A program made the translations under genes and the position numbers. From Zymobacter palmae (lineage in GTDB: Bacteria; Pseudomonadota; Gammaproteobacteria; Pseudomonadales; Halomonadaceae), in the NCBI RefSeq assembly GCF_003610015.1, contig NZ_AP018933.1:2638035-2702034 (forward strand): DNA of 64,000 bases. Direction: 5' to 3'. The notes under the pieces were generated by a model. It was not told where the DNA came from. It did not search any database and was given only the letters and a program-made list of their open reading frames with translations. Positions within the stretch are counted from its first letter, which is position 1. The number at the start of each line of letters is the position of its first letter. Positions 39,814 to 50,193 of this stretch are shown here, one piece after another.

Positions 39814-40190
39814 GAGGCGCTTCTCCCCAGTTCAAATCCAAAATGAAACGGCAACATTAGCCAGCATATCCAATGCATGCACTGTCGCTGCCTGTCCACA
39901 GTGCTTGGACGTAAATCTACCACGGATGACATCATTTCCCCAGTCATACCATAGGGTCAGCGGGCAGAAGCACAGCAGGCTTCAGGCCGTATTAACGATG
40001 TCATTCTGGATTACGGCAAGAACGTATCCGTTTATGATGACACTATTATGACCGTGTCGCACGGTCGACGTCTTCTGACCGCGACCATCCGACGCTACTT
40101 GACAGCTTGTCGCACCCAGATGGGCGTAACGCTGCCCTCTTTCAAGTAAGCAATGCAGTCGTCGGCTGTCACATTACAGGAACAATGCCC
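39814..40190. other. Divergent zwf/hexR regulatory region
   Basis: 377 bases containing the promoters of zwf-pgl and hexR. A HexR operator is expected here, but the only short symmetrical element I see near hexR is CTGT-N6-ACAG around 40166-40179, which does not match the usual longer HexR palindrome. No gene is supportable. Confidence 0.45.
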
Positions 40191-41081
40191 ATGATGGCCC
40201 TTGATCTCATCAATACGCTTCGTGAGCGTCTCGATTCGCTCAACCGCTCGGAACGCAAGGTGGCGGAGGTGATTCTGGCCGATCCCTCTGCCGCCATAAG
40301 CAAGAGCATCGCCGCCTTGGCTCAGGCCGCCAGCGTCAGCGAACCTACCGTCAATCGCTTCTGCCGCAGCTTCGATACCAAAGGCTTTCCCGACTTCAAA
40401 CTCAAGCTGGCGCAGAGTCTGGCAGGCGGCACGCCCTATGTCAGCCACAGCGTCAGCAGCGGGGACGATGCGCGCGCCTATTCACAGAAGATTCTGGGCG
40501 CAACGCTCAACGCACTAAACACGTTCAGCCGCGAACTGAATCCAGCCCTGATCGAACGGGCGGTCGATCACCTTTCGCAAGCCCGCCAGCTCACCTTTAT
40601 CGGGCTGGGCGCTTCGGCACCGGTCATTCAGGATGCCCAGCACAAGTTCTTTCGCTTCAACCTACCGGTCATGGCCTACGAGGACATGCTGATGCAGCGC
40701 ATGGCGGCGGCCGCTGCACATACCGGTGACGTCTTCGTGGCCATTTCGCATACGGGGCGTACCCGCGAACTAAACGAAGTGGCTCAGCTGGCCCGTGACA
40801 ATGGCGCCGTCGTGATCGCCATCACCCAGCCAGGGTCACCGTTGGATGCCACCAGTAGCCTCTGTCTCGGCGTACCTTCGCCAGAAGATACTGAACTGTA
40901 CATGCCAATGACGTCTCGGATCGTTCATCTGGCCGTCATCGACATTCTGGCCACGGGCGTCACGCTAAGGCGCGGCGAGGATTTTCTCCCCCATCTCAAG
41001 CGGATAAAGGACAGCCTGCGCTCGACCAAGTACCCGCGCGAGACGACTGACGAAGACGAAGGTACACTGGACGAATCATAA
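40191..41081 (+). CDS. hexR: HexR, RpiR-family regulator of central carbon metabolism
   Basis: A 296-residue transcription factor with an N-terminal RpiR helix-turn-helix ([36 protein letters not shown]) and a C-terminal SIS sugar-phosphate binding domain ([52 protein letters not shown]). These stretches match Pseudomonas HexR closely; HexR senses KDPG and represses zwf, gap and related genes. AGGAA eight bases upstream favours ATG 40191; ATGs at 40185 and 40194 are alternatives. Its divergence from zwf supports the assignment. Confidence 0.93.
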   Translation: MMALDLINTLRERLDSLNRSERKVAEVILADPSAAISKSIAALAQAASVSEPTVNRFCRSFDTKGFPDFKLKLAQSLAGGTPYVSHSVSSGDDARAYSQKILGATLNALNTFSRELNPALIERAVDHLSQARQLTFIGLGASAPVIQDAQHKFFRFNLPVMAYEDMLMQRMAAAAAHTGDVFVAISHTGRTRELNEVAQLARDNGAVVIAITQPGSPLDATSSLCLGVPSPEDTELYMPMTSRIVHLAVIDILATGVTLRRGEDFLPHLKRIKDSLRSTKYPRETTDEDEGTLDES

Positions 41082-41204
41082 GCGGGAGACGATTGGCTTT
41101 TCTTCCATATCGGCCAAGGCAAGCGTCTTCTTTGCATGGCGTCAGCACTTCTTTACGGAACTCCCCGCTTTCTGCGGTGATTTCCCTTTTATCGGGCCTT
41201 CAAG

Positions 41205-42159
<955 letters not shown>

Positions 42160-42188
42160 TCAGCGTTCAGATATCAACGTGCGCGCAC

Positions 42189-43796
42189 TCAGCGAGTATA
42201 GCGACGACGCTCCGGTGCGGGCGGCAGATACTGGTAGAGCCAAGTTTCGCTCAGAGCGCTGTCATCATGCGCAATGTAGAGGCGCATTGATACGGGATCG
42301 GTCTGCTGGCTGGTCGGGTACCAGTCGAACAGCACACGGTAACCGTTATCAGGCAACGGTAGCACCTGCAGATCGCGCACTTCACCCCACGAGACATCCA
42401 ATCGGGGGGTGATCGGCGCGTTGGCCGGCAGTGCTTTCAATGCATCGCCAGAAAAGTCGACGGCAAAGCGACGGCACCATTCATTTGGGAAGTGATCACC
42501 CGGTGCCCAGCCTTCAGTGAAGCCGCCCATTCCAGTGCGAGTTGCCATGACCGAAGCCAACGGTGAGCTGACTGGCGGTAGCGCGCTCCAGTACAGGCGG
42601 TAATGGTATTCCAGCGTATCACCTGCCTGTGCGGGCGTCTTGGGACGCCAGTAAGCAACGATATTGTCGGAGGTTTCACCGGTCGTCGGCAGCTCAGCCA
42701 AGTCGATGCTGCCTTCGCCCCAGCGATTAAGCGGTTCGATCCACAGACTAGGACGGCGACTGTACCAGTCGACGGTATCCTGATAGCTGTTGAAGTCATG
42801 ATCGGTCTGTACCAACCCGAACCCTTTGGGGTCGGTATCGGCAAACGCGTTGTACTGCAACGTATCCGGGTTGTTGAGCGGACGACAGACCCATTCACCA
42901 TTGCCGCGCCACATCGACAGACGATCAGAATCGTGGATCTGCGGGTGGATGGTATCGCAGACCTGACGTTCGTTGGTGCCGCAAGCAAACATGCTGGTCA
43001 TCGGGGCGATGCCCAGCCGTTCGATCGGCTTGCGCACATGCAGCTTCATGCGCACAGTCATTACCACCCGCTCGCTCTGGCAGTCGATGTCGAACTGATA
43101 GGCCCCAGTCACACTGGGGGAATCGAGCAGCGCATAGACCGTACAGGTAGGACTGTCAGCCGCGGGTTCTCGGAACCAGAAGTGAGTGAAGTACGGGAAT
43201 TCTTCAGGCTTGCCACCAATGGCAGGGTCAATGGCCAGGCCGCGAGCAGAAAGGCCGTACTGGCCAGTCTTGTCGACGGCACGGAAGTAGCTAGCACCGA
43301 GGAAAGCGACGATATCACCCGGGCCACCGAAGCCCGAATTGAAAATTTTGAAACCGGCGAAGCCGAGATCACCCGCTTTGTCGACGGCCTTTTCGTCTAC
43401 GCCTGCGCCACTGTAGTTGAACAGTTGGGTACTGAAATTGATCTCATGGGCGCGATCATCTTTGTCGAGCGCGAACATGCGTACGCGCTGACGGAAGCCC
43501 ATGCCGACATGGAAGAACTGTGTCGATAGCCGGTTGCGCCACAGCGCCTGCTGAGGATCGAAACGGATGGCGGAGTACTGTTGCGGTGTCAGGTTGGCCA
43601 GCGTCGGCGGCAGCTTCTCTTCTGCGCCCTTATACGCGGCGTGCGACATGCCTGCCGCCATGACATCCACATAGTCGAAGTCAACGTGATCTCCTGCGCC
43701 TCCGGCGGCACATGCACTCGACATCAGCATGCCTCCCAGTGGCAGCCCATAGGTTCCTAGGGCCAGCGAGGCTTTAAGCAGTGATCTGCGCTTCAT
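42189..43796 (-). CDS. opgD: Osmoregulated periplasmic glucan biosynthesis protein OpgD (MdoD)
   Basis: Periplasmic protein that shapes the backbone of osmoregulated periplasmic glucans. The N-terminus MKRRSLLKASLALG is a twin-arginine signal, which distinguishes OpgD from Sec-exported OpgG. The 535-residue length is normal and conserved OpgG/D blocks are clear: FFHMGMG-like FFHVGMGFRQRVRMF, LGFAGFKIF, FLGASYFRAV, GLSARGLAIDPA, SMFACGTNERQVCDTIHPQ, DRLSMWRGNGEW and TRTGMGGFTEGW. The glucosyltransferase opgH is not nearby. Likely relevant to low-osmolarity adaptation. Confidence 0.96.
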   Translation of the reverse strand: MKRRSLLKASLALGTYGLPLGGMLMSSACAAGGAGDHVDFDYVDVMAAGMSHAAYKGAEEKLPPTLANLTPQQYSAIRFDPQQALWRNRLSTQFFHVGMGFRQRVRMFALDKDDRAHEINFSTQLFNYSGAGVDEKAVDKAGDLGFAGFKIFNSGFGGPGDIVAFLGASYFRAVDKTGQYGLSARGLAIDPAIGGKPEEFPYFTHFWFREPAADSPTCTVYALLDSPSVTGAYQFDIDCQSERVVMTVRMKLHVRKPIERLGIAPMTSMFACGTNERQVCDTIHPQIHDSDRLSMWRGNGEWVCRPLNNPDTLQYNAFADTDPKGFGLVQTDHDFNSYQDTVDWYSRRPSLWIEPLNRWGEGSIDLAELPTTGETSDNIVAYWRPKTPAQAGDTLEYHYRLYWSALPPVSSPLASVMATRTGMGGFTEGWAPGDHFPNEWCRRFAVDFSGDALKALPANAPITPRLDVSWGEVRDLQVLPLPDNGYRVLFDWYPTSQQTDPVSMRLYIAHDDSALSETWLYQYLPPAPERRRYTR

Positions 43797-44001
43797 CAGC
43801 GACTCCTCTGTCGGTTCCGGTCAAGGTCGTGGTCAGGCAACTGCATAACAGCATGCCACAGTGACTTTATCCATATTCGACTACCCGCCATATGAAAATA
43901 ATCACTTCCAGCACGCGCTTTCTCATTTGCTTCAAGATGATGGGGTTACGGCAACGCTCGACAGCCATTGAGTAACCGACAAATACGTAAGTGACGGATA
44001 C

Positions 44002-44032
44002 AAAAGCGCCACTGACAAGCAGCGGCGCTTTT
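44002..44032 (-). terminator. Terminator after yidB
   Basis: AAAAGCGCC and GGCGCTTTT form a 9-bp stem with a 13-base loop; on the − strand the arm ends in TTTTG. It directly follows the yidB stop. Confidence 0.75.
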
Positions 44033-44042
44033 GCATGCGGGC

Positions 44043-44414
44043 TTAGCCGAACAGCTTTCCTTTGATCAGCTCCCAGCCCATCGTCAGGAGATTGCCATCT
44101 TTCGGCGTTTCTCCCTTAGGCGACAGTAGATCGACAACCTTCGGTAAGTACTCGGCCAGCAGCCCTGAAGCTTTGCTGACATCAACGCCCAGCCGGCTTG
44201 CCAGCGATTGCAGCGCCTCGCTGCTCAGCACCTGCTGGATCGTGTCGGCGGAGATCGGGCTGTTCTCACCCGACCCAATCCACGACGAGACTTTGTCGCT
44301 CAGCCCGTTCTGGCGGAACTTGTCCAGCAGGCTATTGATGCCGCCTTGGTCTTCGACCCACTGCAGCGTTTTCTTGTAGTCCAGACTCTCGTTGAACTGA
44401 TCCATCAATCCCAT
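44043..44414 (-). CDS. yidB: YidB-like DUF937 protein
   Basis: A 123-residue soluble protein of the YidB/DUF937 family, function unknown. Pattern: GLMDQFNESL, a helical middle (LLDKFRQNGLSDKVSSWIGSGENSPISADTIQQVL), LASRLGVDVSKASGLLAEYLPKVVDLLSPKGETP and a short hydrophobic end. The phrase 'SWIGxGEN.PIS.DQIQ' is the family hallmark. The ATG at 44414 is eight bases after AGGGAG; an upstream in-frame ATG is only two bases from it. It stands alone with its own terminator. Confidence 0.85.
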   Translation of the reverse strand: MGLMDQFNESLDYKKTLQWVEDQGGINSLLDKFRQNGLSDKVSSWIGSGENSPISADTIQQVLSSEALQSLASRLGVDVSKASGLLAEYLPKVVDLLSPKGETPKDGNLLTMGWELIKGKLFG

Positions 44415-44523
44415 GGTCATCTCTCCCTGATATTCCATGCCGCTCATGCTAGCGGACAACGTTCATGCACTCAGTCATGTCATACACATTCCAGTGTAGA
44501 CGCGCCCTTGCATCCTGACAGCC

Positions 44524-46254
44524 TTACGACTGTTCGGGTACCGGCGGAACATCGTCGGCATGCGGCGGTGCCGTATTCGGCTTTGGTTCTTCTGCCAACG
44601 GCGGCAGTGTGCGATCGCGCTCGCGCATCGACTTATAGCTGACACTGAGCCGAATGCGCGGGGCTTCGGCACCGTCATGGAAAGCCAGCACCGTATCGAG
44701 AATGTGCTTGTCGGCCAGCGTCATGCGATCCTGCATGCGCAAATGTTGAAGCCAGTTGCGAACGAGAAAGACTTCCTGCCACAGCGCTCGCTCCTGCGTG
44801 TCGCGGTACAGCCACCAACGCTCGGCACCGTTGCGCAGGCGCAACTTGCGCTGGCGGCGCATGGCGCGAATGAACTCGTGCGTCCGTTCTTCGGGAATGT
44901 TGTACTCGATCGTAACCATCACCGAACCGTGTTTCGGATCGAACGAGATGGCCGGTGCCGCATTGGCCGGGCTGCTGACGTGCAGCATGTCGTTGGCATC
45001 CAGCGAAGGCAACTTCGACTGATACAGGATGACGGCACAGATAATCATCAAGATGCCCGCGCTCAGCAGCGCTCCTTGCACCGTCATGGTGGTGGCCATA
45101 TGCCCCCACAGAAACGATCCCAGCGCCAACCCGCCATACAGCGAGGTCTGATAGAGCGCCAACGCGCGCGCCTTGACCCAGTCCGGCACCAGCAGCTGAA
45201 CGGCCGCATTGTAGGTCGACACCGCAGCAATCCAGCAGCTACCTGACAGCAGCAGCGCGAAAAACACGCAGAACAGATTGTTGGTCGTACCCAGAATCAT
45301 TAGCATCGCGGCACATACCGCCCCTGCCAGACTGATCAGACGCCCCGTGCCCAAACGCTGGCGCAGACGATCCACACCAACGCTGCCAATGATCGCCCCA
45401 ATCCCAAGCGTCCCGAGCATGTACCCGTATAGAGCCGCGCTACCGTCCGGGTTCTGATCCGCCAGCAGTGGCAGCAAGGCCCAAATGGCACTGGCACAGA
45501 TGCCGAATGTGAACGAACGCAGCATCACGATGCGCGTCACAGTCGAATAATGAGTGAACTGAAGCGCCGCCTTGACCCCTTCACGAATCTTTTCAGGCGG
45601 CAGCGTGCGCGCCGGGATGTCACGCTTCCAACGCCAAATGGCATACATCAGCACCAAGCTACACACACTATTGAAGAGGAATACCCACTTGGGCGCACAG
45701 AAGCCCAGCATAATCCCGCCCAATGCCGGCCCGAGCGCACGCGCTACGTTGTAGTTAACGCTGTTCAGCAGTACCGCGCTGGCCACTTCGGAGCGTGGCA
45801 CTTGCTCGTTGACCGCCGCCTGCCACGCCGGTGTCAGCAGTGCCGACCCCAACGAGATGCCCAGAATCGACAAGATCAGCCATTCAGGTGTCAGAGTGGC
45901 GAACTCAGCGATCCCGGTAATCACTACCCCGCCGATCGTCTGGATACCCATACCGATCAGCATCAATTTGCGTCGATCATGGTTGTCGGCCAGCACACCC
46001 GCAACGATCGATAGCAATACCAACGGTATCGCCGCAGCCACCTGAATCATGGCCACCATCAATGGGCTAGCATGCTGTTCCGTCACGACCCAGGCCGACG
46101 CTACGGACTGGGCCCACATTCCCAAGTTGGCGAACAGGTTCGCGATCCATATGGCACGATAGGCCCGGAATTTCATCGGGCCCAGCAAGCCGCGATGCGG
46201 CGGCACGGTTGTGGAACCGGCCGGAATTTCGAAGCGTGAGTCCTGTCGAGACAT
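44524..46254 (-). CDS. MFS exporter with C-terminal monooxygenase-like domain (MFS_3 type)
   Basis: A 576-residue protein. Residues about 25-425 form a 12-helix major facilitator of the EntS/MFS_3 type (FRAYRAIWIANLFANLGMWAQSVASAWVV, GVLADNHDRRKLMLIG, LNSVNYNVARALGPALGG). Residues about 435-540 are soluble and resemble the antibiotic-biosynthesis-monooxygenase-like domain often fused to this group (MVTIEYNIPEERTHEFIRAMRRQRKLRLRNGAERWWLYRD). The C-terminal tail is Pro-rich. Substrate is unknown; multidrug or siderophore export is possible. It is about 160 bases upstream of no obvious partner; uspA is the preceding gene on the same strand. Confidence 0.85.
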   Translation of the reverse strand: MSRQDSRFEIPAGSTTVPPHRGLLGPMKFRAYRAIWIANLFANLGMWAQSVASAWVVTEQHASPLMVAMIQVAAAIPLVLLSIVAGVLADNHDRRKLMLIGMGIQTIGGVVITGIAEFATLTPEWLILSILGISLGSALLTPAWQAAVNEQVPRSEVASAVLLNSVNYNVARALGPALGGIMLGFCAPKWVFLFNSVCSLVLMYAIWRWKRDIPARTLPPEKIREGVKAALQFTHYSTVTRIVMLRSFTFGICASAIWALLPLLADQNPDGSAALYGYMLGTLGIGAIIGSVGVDRLRQRLGTGRLISLAGAVCAAMLMILGTTNNLFCVFFALLLSGSCWIAAVSTYNAAVQLLVPDWVKARALALYQTSLYGGLALGSFLWGHMATTMTVQGALLSAGILMIICAVILYQSKLPSLDANDMLHVSSPANAAPAISFDPKHGSVMVTIEYNIPEERTHEFIRAMRRQRKLRLRNGAERWWLYRDTQERALWQEVFLVRNWLQHLRMQDRMTLADKHILDTVLAFHDGAEAPRIRLSVSYKSMRERDRTLPPLAEEPKPNTAPPHADDVPPVPEQS

Positions 46255-46417
46255 GGGTGCCTCTTCGTCTACGATGAGAAATGGAAAATGAACGCAGGCG
46301 CGATGCCCAGCACACGCATTCCGCCTTCAGCAAATACCAAAGGCGGCGCTCAGCGAGCATGCTACAGATGCAGGAGCAGAAGTCACCTCGAATGCTTCTG
46401 CCCCGACCACTCAGTGT

Positions 46418-46873
46418 CTAGCGATCACCGTTGCGGATGGTCACCACTGGCACGGACGCCGTACGGACAACGGCTTCTGCCGTCGAGCCGGCCAGCAGGC
46501 GCTTGACCCCGGAGCGTCCCTCCGTCCCCATTAGAATCATGCTGGCATCGACCAGTTCAGCCTGATGAACAATTTCTGACGATGTATGACGCGCAGCGAC
46601 GATATCCCACGTGACGGTGAACGGCTCCTGATCCAGGTTGGGGAAATATCGACCGATGAAGCGCTTCATTTCACGTTCAATGTTCGCTTGCTGTGATTCA
46701 GGCACAACCAGCTGGTCCGACGCCTGCAGCGGCCAGCTATCACCTTCCGCCACGATATGCACGATATGCAGGCGCGCACCGCTCAGGCGCGCCAGGGTAC
46801 TGGCCATACTGCAGCAGCGTGCTGCACCGGTAGAGAAGTCCGTAGCAAACAGCAGCGTCTTGAGTTCAGTCAT
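46418..46873 (-). CDS. Universal stress protein, UspA family
   Basis: A 151-residue single-domain Usp fold. LLFATDFSTGAARCCSMASTLARLSGARLHIVHIV at the N-terminus and the ATP-binding MGTEGRSGVKRLLAGSTAEAVVRTASVPVVTIR (G-2x-G-9x-G-S/T) at the C-terminus are diagnostic. Cytoplasmic; specific stress role unknown. Divergent from ilvE across about 280 bases. Confidence 0.9.
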   Translation of the reverse strand: MTELKTLLFATDFSTGAARCCSMASTLARLSGARLHIVHIVAEGDSWPLQASDQLVVPESQQANIEREMKRFIGRYFPNLDQEPFTVTWDIVAARHTSSEIVHQAELVDASMILMGTEGRSGVKRLLAGSTAEAVVRTASVPVVTIRNGDR

Positions 46874-47153
46874 GGGGTCTCCGCGGGATCATGAATGGCG
46901 TAAACACGAAAGCACGTCTTCTATAGTGTACCTTGCAATCACCTTGCAGGGCGCTTCGACGATAGCCTCTGTGCGGTAAAGGTTCACCCGAAATCGCATC
47001 GGCATACATAGAGTATTTAACGTAGGGCCCAGAGCCATGATAGTCTCGACAGAAGGGCAGCGCCCTCGCTCGAAGACACTACCCTTCATGGATCTACAAG
47101 CACAGTACAATCATGCGCCAGAGAGTGCATGCTCACATAGAGCGGTCATTGTC

Positions 47154-48176
47154 ATGGATACAGATAATTTCGATTGGAGTTCCCTCGGGTTCGATTACAT
47201 CAAAACGGACTATCGCTACCTGTCACAGTGGAAAGACGGCAGCTGGGACGACGGTGTACTGACCGAGGACAACACGCTGCACATCAGCGAAGGCTCTACA
47301 GCCCTTCACTATGGTCAGCAGTGCTTTGAAGGCCTCAAGGCCTACCGCTGCAAGGACGGGTCCATCAACCTGTTCCGCCCGGACCGCAATGCGATCCGCA
47401 TGCAGCAGAGTTGCGCACGCCTACTGATGCCCGAGATCCCGACAGACGTGTTCGTCGAAGCCTGTAAGAAGGTCGTACTGGCCAACGAACGCTTCATTCC
47501 GCCTTACGGTAGCGGCGGCGCACTCTACTTGCGCCCGTTCCTGATCGGCGTCGGCGACAACATCGGTGTACACCCCGCACCGCAGTTCATCTTCTCGATC
47601 TTCTGCGTACCGGTAGGCGCCTACTTCAAAGGTGGCATGAAACCGGTCAACTTCATGGTGTCGTCCTACGACCGTGCCGCCCCTTACGGTACCGGTGCGG
47701 CTAAGGTCGGCGGTAACTACGCTGCGAGCCTGCTGCCGAATAAAGAAGCGCACGAACGCGAGTTCGCCGACTGCATCTACCTTGATCCGGCCACGCACAC
47801 CAAGATCGAGGAAGTGGGTTCCGCCAACTTCTTCGCCATCACGCATGACGACGTCTTCGTGACACCGTATTCACCGTCCATCCTGCCCAGTATCACCAAA
47901 TACTCGCTGCTCGAACTGGCGCGCGACTATCTGGGGCTGGCCACACAGGAAACCGACGTACCGATCACCGACCTTGATCAGTACAAGGAAGCCGGTGCCT
48001 GCGGTACAGCCGCCGTCATTACCCCGATTGGTGGCATTCAGTACAAGGACGATTTTCACGTCTTCTATAGCGAAACAGACGTTGGCCCGGTGACGCGTCG
48101 CCTGTACGACACGCTGACCAGCATCCAGGTCGGTGATATCGAAGGCCCAGAAGGCTGGGTCGTCAAAGTGAAGTGA
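47154..48176 (+). CDS. ilvE: Branched-chain amino-acid aminotransferase
   Basis: PLP-dependent class IV aminotransferase making Leu, Ile and Val from their 2-oxo acids. The 340-residue form belongs to the longer IlvE subgroup. Motifs: EGSTALHYGQQCFEGLKAYR, LYLRPFLIGVG, the catalytic-Lys region GTGAAKVGGNYAASL, and EVGSANFFAI with GTAAVITPIGGI near the C-terminus. The ATG at 47154 gives the family N-terminus (DTDNFDWSSLGFDY); upstream in-frame codons add 39 unmatched residues. The ribosome site is weak. A terminator follows. Confidence 0.95.
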   Translation: MDTDNFDWSSLGFDYIKTDYRYLSQWKDGSWDDGVLTEDNTLHISEGSTALHYGQQCFEGLKAYRCKDGSINLFRPDRNAIRMQQSCARLLMPEIPTDVFVEACKKVVLANERFIPPYGSGGALYLRPFLIGVGDNIGVHPAPQFIFSIFCVPVGAYFKGGMKPVNFMVSSYDRAAPYGTGAAKVGGNYAASLLPNKEAHEREFADCIYLDPATHTKIEEVGSANFFAITHDDVFVTPYSPSILPSITKYSLLELARDYLGLATQETDVPITDLDQYKEAGACGTAAVITPIGGIQYKDDFHVFYSETDVGPVTRRLYDTLTSIQVGDIEGPEGWVVKVK

Positions 48177-48268
48177 TCCCTGCTTCACGCGCAGTACTTT
48201 GCTTCAAGAGACCGTGATCCGGGCTTGAAGCGGCCCATCGGGCCACTTTCCATGACATGACCTGTCTG

Positions 48269-48306
48269 ACGCGGTGGGCACTCCAACCCACCGCGTACTT
48301 CTTTTT
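48269..48306 (+). terminator. Rho-independent terminator after ilvE
   Basis: ACGCGGTGGG pairs with CCCACCGCGT (10 bp) around an 8-base loop, followed by ACTTCTTTTT. Confidence 0.85.
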
Positions 48307-48528
48307 AGATACATATTTTTAATATATATGTTGTCCACGCGTGCTGACGGAAGGTAGTGGTATGCTATGTCGCATGGGAATATTTTTCTACATATGTAAT
48401 AATTTATACGTGCAAACCTGCAATCATTGCCTTCCCAACAAGCAATAACTAAAACGAGCCCTATTTTAATAACAGGCTTGCTGAAATTTTATTACGTTAA
48501 TTTCCTATATCAAGAGACACCGACATCA

Positions 48529-49251
48529 ATGCTTGGAAAAAAGTTCTCCAAAATAGTCAAGATCTATCCTTCTAAAAACATGGAAGGCTGCAGAGAGATT
48601 ATAGATATATTCACGGATATGTTTGTGAAAAACAATATATATCCGGGATTTGAAAAGATACTTAGCGAAGCTTTTCGTATTTGCGTAGCAACATGTGGCC
48701 AAACATACCTCACTATTGACCGGCCTGCTGGTGTATTTTATTCGGAACTGCGCCGCTATACCATGACGCTAACACTAGGAGACTACACCAGTCCCAAACC
48801 TTCTTATATTGTATTTTCAAAGAAAAAAGGAAATAACGAAAAAGAGTTGGCCCAAGTCATTGGTGGAATAATTCTATTGTCGGAATACTTTAAAACTCTA
48901 TTTAATGAAGAAAACAAGCGACTAGAATTTAACAATTTAGTTCTGAGAAGCATGGATCACAGCTTTATCTGTGCCCACTTGATGGAATATTCCTCGCAGT
49001 CTTCTGACCTTTTCACGACAGAACACGATATCGAGGTAAATTTCGATGATATTGATCAAGAACAAGTACTTATTATTTTCCATTGCGTTGATATAAAAAA
49101 AGTACGTTTCTTTTTACAGGGGGGAGAAGAACGCGTTGTCTCCTATTCGAAAGAACCCGAAGAACAAGAGCAACCACTGTTCTTATTCATGAAACAGTGG
49201 CAGGAAGAACTGAAACGCTATATGGAATATTCTTCAAGTCCGCTTCGGTAA
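48529..49251 (+). CDS. Orphan AT-rich hypothetical protein
   Basis: About 240 residues with no family I recognise. It is probably soluble, with no signal peptide or membrane segment, Lys-rich at the N-terminus (GKKFSKIVKIYPSKNMEG) and acidic at the C-terminus (EPEEQEQ, MKQWQEELKRYMEYSS). Base composition and codon use are far more AT-rich than both neighbours, as is the 200-base region in front, which suggests recent transfer. The ATG at 48529 is my choice; a TTG at 48427 would add 34 residues. No good ribosome site supports either. It is transcribed alone between ilvE and the convergent chaC. Confidence 0.6.
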   Translation: MLGKKFSKIVKIYPSKNMEGCREIIDIFTDMFVKNNIYPGFEKILSEAFRICVATCGQTYLTIDRPAGVFYSELRRYTMTLTLGDYTSPKPSYIVFSKKKGNNEKELAQVIGGIILLSEYFKTLFNEENKRLEFNNLVLRSMDHSFICAHLMEYSSQSSDLFTTEHDIEVNFDDIDQEQVLIIFHCVDIKKVRFFLQGGEERVVSYSKEPEEQEQPLFLFMKQWQEELKRYMEYSSSPLR

Positions 49252-49275
49252 GGGGAAACAGACGAAAGCAAAAAA

Positions 49276-49301
49276 AAAGGAGGCTTAATCCCGCCTCCTT
49301 T
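49276..49301 (+). terminator. Bidirectional terminator between the orphan gene and chaC
   Basis: AAAGGAGGC pairs with GCCTCCTTT around an 8-base loop. An A-run precedes it, giving a T-run on the − strand for chaC; on the + strand TTTCTTC follows. Confidence 0.88.
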
Positions 49302-49324
49302 CTTCGTAACATTTCATATAAGCT

Positions 49325-50053
49325 TCAGCTAACCGCATTGACGGAAGGCTGACAGCGACGCAGTAACCCTTCCAAGGTTTCGTCAGGCATTTCGGCGTTG
49401 CGCAGCGCGACAGCGGTCTGTGCCACATAGTCGTACGTGGTACCGCACTGCCCGCGTGCGGTCTCGAACACCTTGCGGATGATTTCATCGGAGAGCTGCC
49501 CGACATACGTCGGTTGGCTGCGCGCCACGACAAATGCCAGTGCCGGCACGGTGCGCCCATTCTCCAGCGTACAGGGCACCCAAGTGGGTCGATAAGAACA
49601 GTCCGGCATCTCGCGCTTCCACAGCGCCAGCAGATGGCATTGCAGATCCTGAGCGGACAGTTTGAACGCCACCCCCTCGCAGGAGCCGCCTTCGTCCAGC
49701 CCGAACACTAGCCCCGGCTGTTCTGGTGTACCGCGGTGGATGCGCGACCACAGATACAGCCCACGATGAAAGCCTTCGATGTAACCGCGCAGCGACTCGA
49801 TAGCAGGGCACTCGGGGCGCCAGATCAGCGAACCGTATGCGAACAGCCAGATATCCTGATCCTCGTACCCTTGCCGCCGACGTAGCTCAAGCATTTCGGC
49901 GATCGAACGTTCATGCGCCTCTGCCGTCATCGGCATCACGGCGTCCAAGCGAGGAGGATACGTCTGCATTCCGCCACCGCAGCACATACGCTGGCTATCC
50001 GTCGAGGACGACGGGGGGACAGATGATGGCGCGGTATCCTGCTCGGTTGTCAT
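49325..50053 (-). CDS. chaC: ChaC-like glutathione-specific gamma-glutamylcyclotransferase
   Basis: ChaC cleaves the gamma-glutamyl residue of glutathione to 5-oxoproline and Cys-Gly. The 242-residue protein has WLFAYGSLIWRPECP (substrate loop YGSL), RGYIEGFHRGLYLWSRIHRGTPEQPGLVFGLD, EGVAFKL and a C-terminal ChaC block. The N-terminal 40 residues are Pro/Ser-rich with CCGGGM and not typical. The ATG at 50053 (TTEQDTAPS) has AGGAG at normal distance; longer in-frame starts exist upstream. Confidence 0.9.
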   Translation of the reverse strand: MTTEQDTAPSSVPPSSSTDSQRMCCGGGMQTYPPRLDAVMPMTAEAHERSIAEMLELRRRQGYEDQDIWLFAYGSLIWRPECPAIESLRGYIEGFHRGLYLWSRIHRGTPEQPGLVFGLDEGGSCEGVAFKLSAQDLQCHLLALWKREMPDCSYRPTWVPCTLENGRTVPALAFVVARSQPTYVGQLSDEIIRKVFETARGQCGTTYDYVAQTAVALRNAEMPDETLEGLLRRCQPSVNAVS

Positions 50054-50193
50054 ATGAACTCCTGGGACCTCGGGTCTCCTGAAAGGCCTAGCGGGAATGA
50101 CGGGCAGCGAACACGATCGCTTCGTCATTTTACGATAACGGCGCAACGTGGGTTATTAAAGCCACGCTGCTTATTCCATCCTACACGTCTCGC

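Noticed and set aside
39814..40190. HexR operator in the zwf/hexR gap
   Set aside because: No match to the long HexR palindrome was found by eye on either strand; the CTGT-N6-ACAG element is too weak to claim.
42603..43529. Open frame antisense to opgD
   Set aside because: OpgD homology is continuous on the − strand; the antisense frame has no features of its own.
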